Shown here piece by piece: positions 22,777-34,578 of a stretch of 64,000 bases of DNA. Numbering within the stretch: position 1 is the stretch's first letter; the number at the start of each line of letters is the position of its first letter. The stretch comes from Zonotrichia leucophrys gambelii (Eukaryota > Chordata > Aves > Passeriformes > Passerellidae), in the NCBI RefSeq assembly GCF_028769735.1, contig NC_088170.1, forward strand, positions 45,676,585 to 45,740,584, read 5' to 3'. The translations under genes were made by a program, and so were the position numbers. The notes beneath the pieces were generated by a model, which searched no databases, was not told where the DNA came from, and was given only the letters and a program-made list of their open reading frames with translations.

Positions 22777-22918
22777 ACTGTGCTTCTGCCTGAAAGATGG
22801 TCTCATCTGGCTGATTAGCATGTTGCATAGCAATGGCATGCGGGAACTCATTCAACATTCGCTGCTGGAAGGCCTCCAGCCTTTCATAGTCATGTCCTCG
22901 GCAAACAAATTCCTTATT
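22777..22918 (-). CDS. DOCK4: DOCK4 exon, DHR-2 lobe B, local residues 465-512
   Basis: This 142-nt exon encodes NKEFVCRGHDYERLEAFQQR, then MLNEFPHAIAMQHANQPDET and IFQAEAQ, and ends with T, which joins AT of the next exon (Tyr). Acceptor CTCAG. The donor T|GTATCC is weak but is forced by the frame and by the known protein order EAQYLQIYAV. Confidence 0.95.
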
Positions 22919-24732
22919 CTGAGCGGAATAAGAAAACAAAAAGCAAGAGCAAGTTGCATGAAAATAAGTGGGATCCAAACACACGCACTTAAATATTGAT
23001 TTTCCAGGCAACTTTTGCATCATTTAAAGAAGGGAAAAAGGAAAGAAACAAAAGGCAAGAATAAAAATATGGAATACAGAAAGAACAGGTTACTTAGAAG
23101 AAGGGTGTTTCATCATATAAGTTATGTTTTATTTAAAAGTCTGGAAAAATGTAATAATTACACTTCAAAATTTAATAAAAATCTAAAGGGAGAAATTTTT
23201 CTTAGTGGATCAAAGAATGCAATTAATGTGATATGTCAGACTGTATAAAATATGTAACAGAAATATAACCCAACAAACAGTTAAGACAATGAAATGGGTT
23301 CGAAGTCAATTCCATGAGGAACTAAGAAATTTTGTTCTGATGTTATATAATTCTGAAGAAAAACATTGCATAAGAAAATTAGAAAGGCATTCAACTTGCC
23401 TTACCCTGTAAATGTTGATTCATTATCAGCTTGGAAAATTAAAATGATCCAGTTTTTACAACACAAAGTAAAAGAATGCTCCTGGCATTGAATTCTGAGA
23501 ACTGAGACTTCCATGGGAATTGCTACAAAAAAACCCCTATAACCATATTATTGTTCAACTACGAATTAAAATGCGAAAGCTTTATTATGAAGTTTAGTCT
23601 TTATTTCTTCTACAGCAAACACAGTCAGATTTACAAACTGCTTTGCCATAAAAAATTTAAATCAAATATATTATGTCTGTCCTTGTGGTGTTGCAAGCAT
23701 AAATACGTGCTGTGTATGTTTAACTTGAAAAATTCATAACAGGATGCATAAGCAGTGAAAGACCTATGGTCTGAAAGTACTGCACTGTTGTGCAACTCTT
23801 TCCATTACTTTTACTCCATCGGTTAAACCCTTTCTGATTAATATTTTCAGATTGGTTTATATAGAAGTTATATTCAGATGAATATTAGGTAATCTCAACA
23901 AGTATCTTTCCATCAGACCCTTTTTGAGCATTAGTTTAAAAAGGCAGAGTTTCATGCTATACTTGCCAGTTAGAAATAGTCATTTTCCCCGCCACTAAGG
24001 CAAAGACTAATCAGGATTTTTAGTATCCACCACATAGGAGGCTCCTTCATCACTTATTTTAATTACCACAGGAAGAGGAACTCAGATTATGATTGCAGCT
24101 GCTCCATGAATAAGATGAATTCTGTTCTCTTCCCAAGGTGACAGTCAATGCAGCTAAACTACTGCAGACTGTGGAAGAGGGGACAGTGTAAACACCTCTA
24201 ACATTTTCAAGGGCACTTCAGTAACTTCAGAATTCCAGATTAATGATCAAGATTATGAACCTTTTTATTTGTCAGTTTTAGTACATTAATAATCGATTAA
24301 ATTCAGCATATAGAATTTCTAAGTCATTTTTACAAAAAGGAACTTGGTAATTGCTTAAATTGCTAATTGCTTAAATGCTAAATTGCTGATTATCCCACCA
24401 CCAATGGATACTACTTCTGACAGACTTTGCCTGAGTACCCTCCAGCAGGAACAGAACAGGAGAAAGGGAACAAACTACCATGAACCATTGGTCTGTGGAA
24501 CAGTGTAGGTGCATGGTTTCCAATAAAAACATGAATATTGTGTTTCTGTGTGATTCTAGAAGCCTAGAATTTGGCTTTTCATTAGTCAGGAACTTTTCTT
24601 AACCATGAAACATGAAGGTAAAGAATATCTCACAGGATAAGTACTTGCACATGGTATGATCAAATTTTAACACAGTGAAAGTGATTGTGAATGACAGCAT
24701 TACTCCATTCTGTTTATTTTCATTTCACTTAC
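22919..24732 (-). other. DOCK4: DOCK4 intron
   Basis: A 1.8-kb intron with a small imperfect repeat of AATTGCTTAAAT near 24350-24390; otherwise nothing recognised. Confidence 0.8.
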
Positions 24733-24837
24733 CCTCAAGAAGAATGGGAACTTTTTCCCATAGAAACCAACTCTGAAAAATTCCGGCTCCAAGCGCTGTT
24801 GATCCATAATTTTGTCATACAGAGATGCTTCCATCAT
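24733..24837 (-). CDS. DOCK4: DOCK4 exon, DHR-2 lobe A/B, local residues 430-464
   Basis: This 105-nt exon (phase 0 to 0) encodes MMEASLYDKIMDQQRLEPEF followed by FRVGFYGKKFPFFLR. Acceptor CACACAG, donor AGG|GTAAGT. FFRVGFYGKKFPFFLRNKEF is the hallmark DHR-2 sequence leading into the beta-sheet lobe B. Confidence 0.97.
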
Positions 24838-26516
24838 CTGTGTGAGATTGGGAAGAAATGCAATTAGTCTTTTTTGAAAGTGTATTTTTACCATAAATTA
24901 TCACAAAAGGGGATGTCTTTCACCTCTGGAGTAACGGAATTGCAGTATATCTCTGAGCAACAACTAGGACACCGAGAAGTTTCTGAATGCATCAGATTAA
25001 GTAATTATACCTCTTAGGGATCTGAAGGTTTCCAAGAATTAAAAAATAAATCCTTTAAAATATGAAGTACTAATATTAAAGGGGTAAAATAGAAAGACAG
25101 TTTGAAACATATGACCCAGTAATCTGCTAATCACCCAAACACATGGCAGTAATGTGGTCAGTTAAATCGGCAAAGTCTAATTTACATATTCAAGGCAATT
25201 GTGTCCAAATCACACCAGATTCCAATGATGTAAGCATCAAATATGAGCTTCTTTAAAATGTCCCAATAGCAATTAGCATAATGTTTGATCAATACATCGG
25301 GTTTTTATTTCACTCATAACACTGACACAAGGTGAACTTAATACCCAAGTTCCCTTTTTCTGATGATATTTTCAGCAAAGTTTTCAATACTGTGGAAAAA
25401 GCCAAACAGTCTTAGCCCTGTTTCAGGTATCACAGACAGCTATTTAGTATGCATATGATATCAATAGCTGCCTAATTATACTGCTATGAGAAATCCCCAC
25501 ACCTCCGTTTTTGGATTAACATTGGTGGCACAGATACAGCAAAAGAATACTTCAAACACAAAACACATTCAGTACAATTAATTAAACTTGCATAAACTAA
25601 TCATTTTATTCACATGACGATAGTCAATTTGCTTTTGCTTATAGGATTCTGCCATTGACATATCAAATTATATATGGAATAAGCAGATAACAGAGAGTCC
25701 TGCCACTTGCATAATTTTGCATAATGTTGTTAAGCAGCTCTGAATTAAAGGGACTTCAGTCAGTCCTAGCAGCAAGTATCCTATATGTACAGGGAGTTTA
25801 AAAGGCATGTTGTAATACAAAATTGAATCCATCAGAAGGAGGTAAGAAAAGACTCAATAATTTTTAAAAAATACTATCTGAATAAATGAGAAACAATGTT
25901 TAGAGTTCTAAAATGAAAGAAACAACAAGAAGACTGTACCAAGAAACATTCGTTTTTACTATCTAGTATTAAGCAGATCATATTTTTAAACAGTAAATTT
26001 AAAAAAAAAATGTGTGCATTGCCTGTGGCTTTGCTTGCAATTACAGCTGCAAAGGCATGCTGCTGCTCCTAGTGAAGGACTGCACACAGCACATTTCATG
26101 GATAAACTGTAAGAAACTAATGAAAGTAAGTTTGTATTGTTATTTTTCTGCATAAGCATGCACACATAAAGGGTGCTGTACAGGTAAAAATATTTTAAGA
26201 ACATTAATTTTATAATAAAATAAAGCAACCTGGTCTGGTGGAGGGTGTCAAGCAGGGGGGCTGGAACTAGATCATCTTTAAGGCTTCCAACCCAAACTGC
26301 TCTATGAAGATAGAATTTTCTCATTTTTCTTCAAAAAGCTCACACTCCTTTTTTATAATCCTTATTGTAGAAAAGACGCCTCAGGGTAAAAAATAGGAGT
26401 GCAAACCAAACCTAAGAACCATTCTGTGGTAAATTTAATTTCCTCAGTAATATTTTATAACCTAAATTAAAAAGCATTTGGATTCATGATTGATGAAAAG
26501 TGTTCAAGTACATTAC
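24838..26516 (-). other. DOCK4: DOCK4 intron with CR1 tail
   Basis: A 1.7-kb intron. Apart from the CR1 3' fragment at 26226-26310 nothing is recognisable. Confidence 0.8.
26226..26310 (+). mobile_element. CR1 LINE, 3' terminal fragment
   Basis: The sequence CAACCTGGTCTGGTGGAGG, then GGGGGGCTGGAACTAGATCA, CTTCCAACCCAAACTGCTCT and ATGA matches the end of the avian CR1 consensus, including the remnant of the terminal ATTCTATG-type repeat. Only about 85 bp remain, as is usual for 5'-truncated CR1 copies. It lies antisense to DOCK4. Confidence 0.85.
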
Positions 26517-26603
26517 CCTCATCTTGCTGAGGTTTCTGTAGTCATAGTAGCTCTCATATTGTTCTGCAATTTTCCTGCATAAGATAATGCCATTTTCCCA
26601 ACA
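26517..26603 (-). CDS. DOCK4: DOCK4 exon, DHR-2, local residues 401-429
   Basis: This 87-nt exon (phase 0 to 0) encodes CWENGIILCRKIAEQYESYY followed by DYRNLSKMR. Acceptor TTGCAG, donor AGG|GTAATG. It lies at the end of DHR-2 lobe A. A CR1 3' tail sits about 200 bp into the following intron. Confidence 0.96.
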
Positions 26604-27624
26604 CTGCAAGCAAATAAAAGGTGCTCAGTAATTCAAAGCGGCTGTTTGACAATTTGTGATTTATTAGTGGTCCGTTCTATATATACTAAGCCTTGTTGCT
26701 ACTGAAAATATTTGAACCCACTGTCCCCTAAACATGCTGATATCTTCTGAGTAATACTCATGAATTCTTTGAAGAATTAAAAATATATTTAGAGACTTAT
26801 TTAATTAATTATTCTTTCTGCACTATGCACAAAATGTAAGTCATCGCAAGAGTGATGGATGACTCTTTTGACGCTACATGAGACGGATTCAACACAGTAT
26901 GATTTTTACATTTTAAAACGGTACTTTTAATACATCTACCCTAATTTTTTTAGGTTGTACAGTACTTCATTGCACCATGTAAGTTAAACTATATAATTAC
27001 AGCATTGTTGAAAAACATGATGATCAACATCCATTTGATTACTTGTTTTAGGCTTACATGAATTTTACACTAGCTACACAAAATTGTAATGCATTGCATG
27101 TTTGTCAGTAAGATGAATCAGAGCACTATGTGTATATAAAATTTTAGACTACAGGATAATTACACTTGCTTAATTCAGAATAGGCATTTGCAGTAATGAC
27201 AATGAAGTGTGATTCCCCCAAACAAATTCAGTTCTAGTTTTTAACAGATGCAACATGGCATTGTAAGGTGCAAACATAGCCTTTACAATCCTCACTTGTT
27301 CACTAAGTGAATTTCATTAGCTTTATAAGGCTCACTTTCACCACCTTTAAAATGGGGGAAAATGATACCACCTTTTATAAAGTGATTTGACAGTTACAAA
27401 GCCAACTGCTATGCATATGAAAATTATTCTTATATGTAAGTGGGGGATTTCTAGGATGCAAGCACAGAACTAAACAAAATGTACTGCATTGCTAATAACT
27501 GCTTAATCAAGCAAGGACAAACACTTCGCATCAATACAAGAAAAGAGTGCAACACTGGAACTAACATTCTAAAATGAATAAATTGCCCTTCCCAAATCCA
27601 CTCAGTAAAACAGGACTATTTTAC
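26604..27624 (-). other. DOCK4: DOCK4 intron
   Basis: A 1.0-kb AT-rich intron with nothing recognisable. Confidence 0.85.
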
Positions 27625-27773
27625 CTTTCCCCTATCAAAGTTTTGAATGATGGTCAGATGGAGACACTCCTTGCGCTGCCACTCTGTTTGCATGGGGTAG
27701 TTGAGAAACTCCCTGAGCGGCCGGTCAGACCACTCCAGCAGCTCGTCGTACAGCAGGAGAGTGTAGGCAGCCT
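27625..27773 (-). CDS. DOCK4: DOCK4 exon, DHR-2 lobe A, local residues 351-400
   Basis: This 149-nt exon encodes AAYTLLLYDELLEWSDRPLR, then EFLNYPMQTEWQRKECLHLT and IIQNFDRGK. Acceptor TTGCAG, donor AAG|GTAAAA. It is highly conserved in DOCK-A/B proteins and helps build the lobe A dimer interface. Confidence 0.96.
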
Positions 27774-30700
27774 CTGCAAGACAAACCACAGCATGGCACT
27801 CACCAACTCCAAACACATAAAACAGACAAATTAAGTACACAGAGATGTGAATGCTCTTCTTGAGAGGCACCTTTCTAATGGGTAATTGATTTATTTTGAG
27901 TATTAACCAGATGGTACTGGTGGTTTTGGACAGTTACTATTACAGCTATAATAAAAATAGCTTAAAATTTTCATACACTATTTAGAGTCACTGGGGCACT
28001 TCTTCTGGAGTCTCAAAATACAAAGGAGACAAATTAAGTAAGCATTTCCTGCTTAGCCCCAGTCTTCCCTTCTGCTAAGGAGAAACCCTCAATGACTCTG
28101 CTGTCTGAAAAAAGGAACAAGGACTGGAGGATGAAGAACATGAGTAGTGAAAGAGGAAAGACAACAAGACTGTGGACACAGTCCAAAAGACAGAGCTGGG
28201 AGGAAAACAGGGAGGCAGATGTGTGCTTAATAGAATCCACTCCTTCCACAGAGAAATAAATTCCTGATAGCTGAGCCTTACCAGCTGGCCATAACAAGAA
28301 ATTTAGAAGTGCAATGTTTTTCTCTTTTTAATTTTTAAAATTTTATTTAGTTTTTAGTTTGGCAGAAATCAAACCGGTTGTTGGTCTCTACTCAGAGAAC
28401 TGTGTAGTAATCTTTACAGTAATCAGTATAAATTATCTGGGAATATAAAAATTATGATTTTTTAACTTTTATTTCAGGAATTCCTCAGAAATAGTACACT
28501 AATATAATACAAAATTAATATTTTTATTGGAAAGTCAGACTTTGGTAAATTACAAAACACCAGAATTACTACTGGTCACAACAATTCAATTTGGCTAACT
28601 GAGTATATGTATTATTGATTTCCAAGCTAACATTCACAGTTTATGTTGCCACTCACAGGACCACTTTGCATGAATGAGTCAGCACAAAGATGGGCCATAT
28701 TCTGGAGATGACTTCATTGGAGAAAGAAGTTCCCTACTGCACTTATTTTATTGCAGATTTTATAGGTTGTACATAAAGCAAAAAGATAACAATAAAGTAC
28801 TAACGTTCTTTTTGTGCTAAGCTAAGTTTGCCCCAGACAGCCATATCCTACTTCTGCCTCTACAATATGAACTCCCATAAGACAAGAGACTTAAGCCAAA
28901 TTTTACAGTATTTTTTTCAGCAGTAGTGTTCCTCTACACATCCAACTGAGAACCTGTGAAGGAAAAAACATCACTGCAGCAAATAATTGTGTGAGAGAGT
29001 GCCTTGACCCCAGTGCTGCAAAATGCTAAGTGTGGTGCAAATTGGTGCTGTGGTACACCCATGCAAGGAAAAGCAGCTCGAGTTCCACAGACAACCTTAA
29101 TTCTGGCATCACACTCAGCAGCTCTCAGGCTGCTTGACTGGTTACCACCTTTGTCATAGCTTCAAGCTACATTTTTGTACTCAAGACATGAAGCACATCT
29201 ATATGACAATTTTAAAAATCCATGAAGCTGATAATAAATTATTCAAAATCATAAGGAAGCAAAAGATAGCAGAACACAAGTAGCTCAGGATAGCTCACTG
29301 TGACCTTTCCTTTCTAAACTTGGCATCTAAGTCCTTAACAAAATTTTGTCTGCTCTAACAATGTAGTTTTCTTAAATTATAATAAATTTATACAGGTTTC
29401 TAAAATAAGAATGACCATACTGGATTACAAGACTGAAGGTTTCCTCCACCCAGTATGTCTGGCAGTGGCCAACACAACAAATAAAATACTGATACCTCAG
29501 GGAGAGGTCTGTAACTACTGACTTGCATCAAAGCACTAAGGTGAGATAAACAGGGTTGACTCATGATGTGGAAAATTCAATTTATACAGGAAATATTCAA
29601 AACACTAGATTTTTCTAAGGTGGATAGGTAAAAAGTCTCATTACAGATCTCAGGAGGAATCAGTGCATTTATGTGATTCAGCCTCAAGAGTGGTATATTT
29701 ATAGCTGCAACTGAGTGCTGTGTAAAGAAAGATTTGAAATAATGTTTTGTATAAAAAACACCTTTTTTTTTAACAGAGCATTTTTAGAAAAAGTCCAGTA
29801 AATCATACTATGGAAATGAGAGAAAAACCATTTCTTCCCTAGGATGAAACAATGTCATTTGCAAACTAATGCTGCAACATGTAGGAATGTTGCTGAAGTA
29901 TCAAGCTAATTTTCCTAATCCCAAATTCTCTAGACCAGCTGATATACAAAAGTCTGTATTGTCTCTCATAAGGCAAGGCAATGGACTACAAATGTCTGTT
30001 TTCTAATTATGGGGGTGAGACAAGTCTTATTAAGGCTCTTACAGCAAAAAAAATTAAAAATAATAATAAATTTTACAAAAAAGGAAGCAGTGAAATCTGC
30101 CACAGCAAAGAATACAAAAATCACACAGATTGATAACAAACATATGGGAAATATAACAAAGTCCGGAAAAAAATTTTGAGCAAAATACTGTTTAAAATCA
30201 GAATGGATGGCAAAACAATTGCCATCCAATTGCCTAAAAAAATTAGGTTTTCATATCACAGTTGAAGGTAAACTGGACACATAATAGTACCCAGTGCAAA
30301 AAAGAAAGTCACTGCTGCTCAAAGAGTTACTAAGATCTACTATGCAAAATAATAGCTTTATTACAAAAGCCAGCTGTGGCAAAGAGACTTCTTAATAATC
30401 AAAATTCTCTTGTGACTCACTATTGCCAGGTCACATGAGGAAACTAAAATCTCTCCTTAACAGATCCTGCTATCTAGTCCACATTTAAATGCATGAACTG
30501 CAAAGGGAGTGTGGAAATTCCAAGTGAACAATCTTTCTTATGGACAGCAGAAAAGCATAAGGAAAGTTGCTGTGACACCAGGTACCTGTAAGCTGTTTAC
30601 TGGAGCCAAATAATCTGCTTCTAAGAAAATTCAAAATCTAGAAATTTTGAACATATGCAATTGCAAAGACTGAGGAAAAGCTGGAGGTATTACAAGGTCA

Positions 30701-31417
30701 GTAAAATATTTTGGCAAAGATAGTGTGATTTAAAAGGATATTGATTTTATCTTCTCCAGCACTCACTGATGGCATATAGTTCCCCAAATGAAATGTATGT
30801 TTAGCTGTATAAACAACAGCCATGCACAATATCTTCTTATTTCTTCATGTAAAAAATAACCATCCTTGGCACAAAATTAGAGAAATCTTGGACAATAGTA
30901 CTGCAAATGTGGTATGTGAAGATTTAGAAAGAGATCATGAAATTGCAATACTCGTCATAGGTTTTAGGATATCTACCTCATTATGAGTAAGTTATATGGG
31001 TCTTCCTTTCTTTTATTTCTTTTTTTAAACCAACAATGAGGTTCTGAAACACAGCTGTGTTGAAACACTTTACCAGATAGCCAGAAGCATGACAAAAAAA
31101 ATGTATAGGCTCAGATACCACTGAATGAACTCATAAAAACTTCTTCCAAACTTTACTCCTTTTGGGTGAAAAATGACCGTATCACACATTTATTGCTAGT
31201 GGGTATCAACAGAAGTAATTTACATTCACCATGGCTCAGCAAATAATAGTGTCATGGGGCTGAAAAAAGCAGTATTTTGAGACATCAATTAGGCAAGGAA
31301 ACTCAGCTATTGCCTGGGCTGCTATGTTCTGCACTGAGGATACAGCTTACAGGCTTGCAAAAGACTGCAAACCACAGACCAGTCCTAAATATCTTTTTCT
31401 AGTTTGTATTCAGTTAC
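27774..31417 (-). other. DOCK4: DOCK4 intron with ancient repeat
   Basis: A 3.6-kb intron. The only identifiable content is the old interspersed repeat at 29411-29515; the rest is AT-rich unique-looking DNA. Confidence 0.8.
29411..29515 (+). mobile_element. Ancient amniote interspersed repeat, probably CR1/L3 class
   Basis: GACCATACTGGATTACAAGA, then CACCCAGTATGTCTGGCAGT and GGCCAACACA resemble a repeat common in turtles and other amniotes (pattern CATACTGG..TCAGACC..CCCAGTAT..GACAGTGGCCAA). I recall it as an L3/CR1-type sequence, but the family name is uncertain. It is strongly diverged and therefore old. Confidence 0.5.
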
Positions 31418-31511
31418 CTGTGAAGTTTTGTGCTTTCAGATGTAGGTCATAGAGCTTGTGAATATACCGAATATACATCTCTTCCTTGTTCAGTTCAGTC
31501 TTGTAAAAATT
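31418..31511 (-). CDS. DOCK4: DOCK4 exon, start of DHR-2, local residues 320-351
   Basis: This 94-nt exon encodes NFYKTELNKEEMYIRYIHKL followed by YDLHLKAQNFT, then G, which joins AG of the next exon (Glu). Acceptor TTTCAG, donor GTAACT. The YIRYIHKLYDLHLKAQNFTEAA stretch opens lobe A of DHR-2, the helical lobe through which DOCK proteins dimerise. Confidence 0.96.
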
Positions 31512-33220
31512 CTGAAATAAAATTAATTTTGTAATAAAATGTAGTAGCTAATAAATTTATGATAATGGTTGCAAATAAAAGACTTCAAACATAATCTTCT
31601 AGAAATATATGCATAGATTACATTTCTGAACATAAACCTGCTATTTGTTGTTACATGGATAAAATATGGACTACAATATCATAAATCTTAGTTCAAAACT
31701 TTCTTTATCTGTTTACAAGCCCTAAAGCAAGGTATAAAAAAGTAACAGGAAGAGGAGTGCAAGCCTACAGCGCTGTTCACAAGTTACTGCCACATTCACG
31801 ATGGACATGCAGCTTAAGTCCTCCTGCTAGATATCCTCCATGGACAGGATAATCTGCTTTGGTTAATAAAAATTTATAGGCTAGAAAAGTCTAAGCACTG
31901 GTTCTCATTAGCAATTAACAATTTCTGTTTTATTATTTAAATTGCTATTTTAAACTATGCAGTTTTTCTTCTAGTGTACAGTATCCATATTCTGAGCCAC
32001 TGTTTCCTAAATTGAGTTATTATCAAGGAAAAAGGTGGGAGGAACACTATGAAAACATAAAAAATAAAAACTTTATAGAGAAAATATTTTTAAACTGATT
32101 TGAGAAAATTTAGCATTCGTTGTCTCTCTGTTGTGCAAGAGTATTAAAAATTTATTTGAAAATTATTAGAATATGAAATCCACCTTAGCACATATGAGTC
32201 ATTGAAAATCCCCTTAAAAAGTAACATGGTGTTTTGAGATTTTAAAATATTTTCATTTTCTCTTTATACAAATCTTGGATACTTTGCTAATAATAGATTC
32301 AAACCTTCTTAGGGATGAAAATAATCCAGGTACTTTAAAGAATTCAAATCATGCAAGATATTTTGACAGCAAGCCAGCTGCTTTATGTCTTCATAGTAAA
32401 TATCATCCTTATTTAGAGCACTATTTTTCTACTGAAGAAATCCTTTGTTCTCTTATGTATAACTGCTACTTAGAAGTGATCCCAAATTGTTTCACTGACG
32501 TCAAAAATGCAGAATTACAAGTCAGCTTATTTTGGTTTTTTCCCCTCTGGCTAAAAATACAGCTTTTCAAAAAATTCGCCATGAAAATGGAAACTTTCCA
32601 AGGTTAACAGAAGTCAACAAACTTGTCAGTGGAAACTGGCCTAGAATCAAAATGCATCTTGTAAACAAAAATGACATCTTTTTCATACTATGGTTTAGCA
32701 CTGTTGGTTTGTGGTAATAAAGATAACATGACAACAGGAGGTCTTGAGCAGCATTTCTGTCTCTTTTACTGGGGAGAGAATAGTCAGCCTGCAGTTTTCA
32801 CAAGCTATCCCATACTATATGCTATAATAACCAACTTGCATCAGTTATTGGAAGAAAAGAAACAAGAGAAATCATGTAGGGTTTGTTTGGTTTGGGAGAG
32901 GAGGAAAGGCGTGTTTGTTTCTACAAACTCAGAGACTAATTAAACTTGGAAAGTACTTTGGTGAAGTTTATCCAGTAGGAAGGGACTTAAAACTGAATAA
33001 TGCAGTTTTGGAGACCTTTCAGAACCAAGCTAGGAAATGCCAAGGAAGACTATCTCCCTACTGCACCAATCTCAGCCTGGAAAAAATAATCAGTGATCAT
33101 AAGTGTAGTGTTACTCTGTCAAATTCTACTCAAATTGCAACAAGAAGCAAAGTATATCCTATTCCAATGTTCATTTGCTCAACTGAAATCGAAAAGGGAA
33201 AGACAAAGTATCATACAAAC
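31512..33220 (-). other. DOCK4: DOCK4 intron
   Basis: A 1.7-kb intron starting with the weak donor GTTTGT. No repeat recognised. Confidence 0.8.
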
Positions 33221-33281
33221 CAAAAGGCTAACAGTGCAGCCAATCTTTTTGCCATCCACTTCTCCCATTTTCATGCAGTCC
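33221..33281 (-). CDS. DOCK4: DOCK4 exon, local residues 299-319
   Basis: This 61-nt exon encodes DCMKMGEVDGKKIGCTVSLL after one shared base (AG+G, Arg). The acceptor CTTTAG is ordinary. The donor TTG|GTTTGT is weak, but it is the only one that joins in frame to NFYKTELNK. A 137-codon open frame on the plus strand overlaps this exon and is a chance antisense frame. Confidence 0.93.
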
Positions 33282-34482
33282 CTAAAGCAGAAAGTAATGA
33301 AAGCCAAAAGTTTATCCTCTTACAATGAAGCACACCTCAGAAAACAGACACATTTCACTTGGCAAGCTGACTGAAAGGATTGCATTTAGCTGAACAGCTG
33401 ACCCAAGAGCTAAGAGATTTCATGCCTCCTTTTGTGGTACATTGAATACCTCAATTGTCAAGAAAGTCAATGTTTTCTTTCTGGCTCTGTCATTACTATG
33501 TGACTTTTTTATCACACAGGGTAAAAAAGTAGCCAGTAGAACCATGCTGAAACAAAAGAATAACAGGCAGACATCACCACATAATCACTAAAAGGAATTT
33601 AACATAACTTTAAAACATTCTTGTATACATGAGCCAAACAATTTTCCCAAATACTCTCATAACTAACAGCACACCACTGTTTTGAAAGACTGGGAGTCCT
33701 AGAGGTTGTAATCCAGCTGGTCCCTGAAGAGAAATAGCAGGGCCATACTTCTAGAAATTAAGAGTTCAGTCTCTTTGTTGATAAAATAGCTTTCTTTGCA
33801 AGCTATCAGTGACGACAGCAAGTGCAGTACTAGGTCTCACCATGTGTCCCTATGGAATGAGGGAGAAAACCTTACAATTAAGTTCTGGACAGTGCTATAG
33901 TTGGTGGCAATAAGGAGGACTGAGCTGAAACGTGAAGCCTCTACACAGGCTCATAATCGACTGGGAAAATTGCTTTTAGTCTCGCACTCCTGAAAGAGAG
34001 AGTACCTGCCTCTCATTTCCCTCTCCTTTGATCACATGGTACAGTCAGATGTGAGGTGTTCATCCGGAGATCATGTCTTTGTATACACACTTACTGTGCC
34101 AGCTGACACCACAACTAAGCATGATTGACACAGTAATAAGAATTTTACATAATGTGTAAAACAACTGTCAGGTGATTAGTACTGAGCTCTGTGTCTTCAG
34201 ACAGACTTGAGTCACCAACCTGCTGCCAGAAGTTACTACATTGCCTGACAGCAAACTCAAGCCCACCACTGGAGTTTTTGCACCATGGGGAGCCTCCTTG
34301 GTTGTTTTCATCTGCCAGTTGCATTTTCCTGTTGGCTAAGCAGCTGCTGTCAGAGATCCTGAGCACTTACAGCTGCTCTATCCACGTATCCATGTGCAGT
34401 CAGCATTGAGCAAGATAACTGTATTTGTTTCCTAATATTTCAAAGATGACAACCCCACCTCTAAATTGTGATAACCACTCAC
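33282..34482 (-). other. DOCK4: DOCK4 intron
   Basis: A 1.2-kb intron with nothing recognisable. Confidence 0.85.
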
Positions 34483-34578
34483 CTGTAGTCCAGGAGCCTC
34501 TCCATGAGGCGAGTCACAGTGGCAATTAATGAAACACCACTTTCCCTCCATGTTTCCCGCTCAATTTTCTTCAGCAGA
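34483..34578 (-). CDS. DOCK4: DOCK4 exon, local residues 267-299
   Basis: This 96-nt exon encodes LLKKIERETWRESGVSLIAT followed by VTRLMERLLDY, flanked by split codons (Ile before, Arg after). The acceptor has a run of seven T followed by CCAG; the donor is AG|GTGAGT. It is helical sequence just before the catalytic domain. Confidence 0.95.

Noticed and set aside
32915..33328. 137-codon open frame on the plus strand
   Set aside because: It runs antisense over the 33221-33281 DOCK4 exon and has no protein-like composition or known motif.
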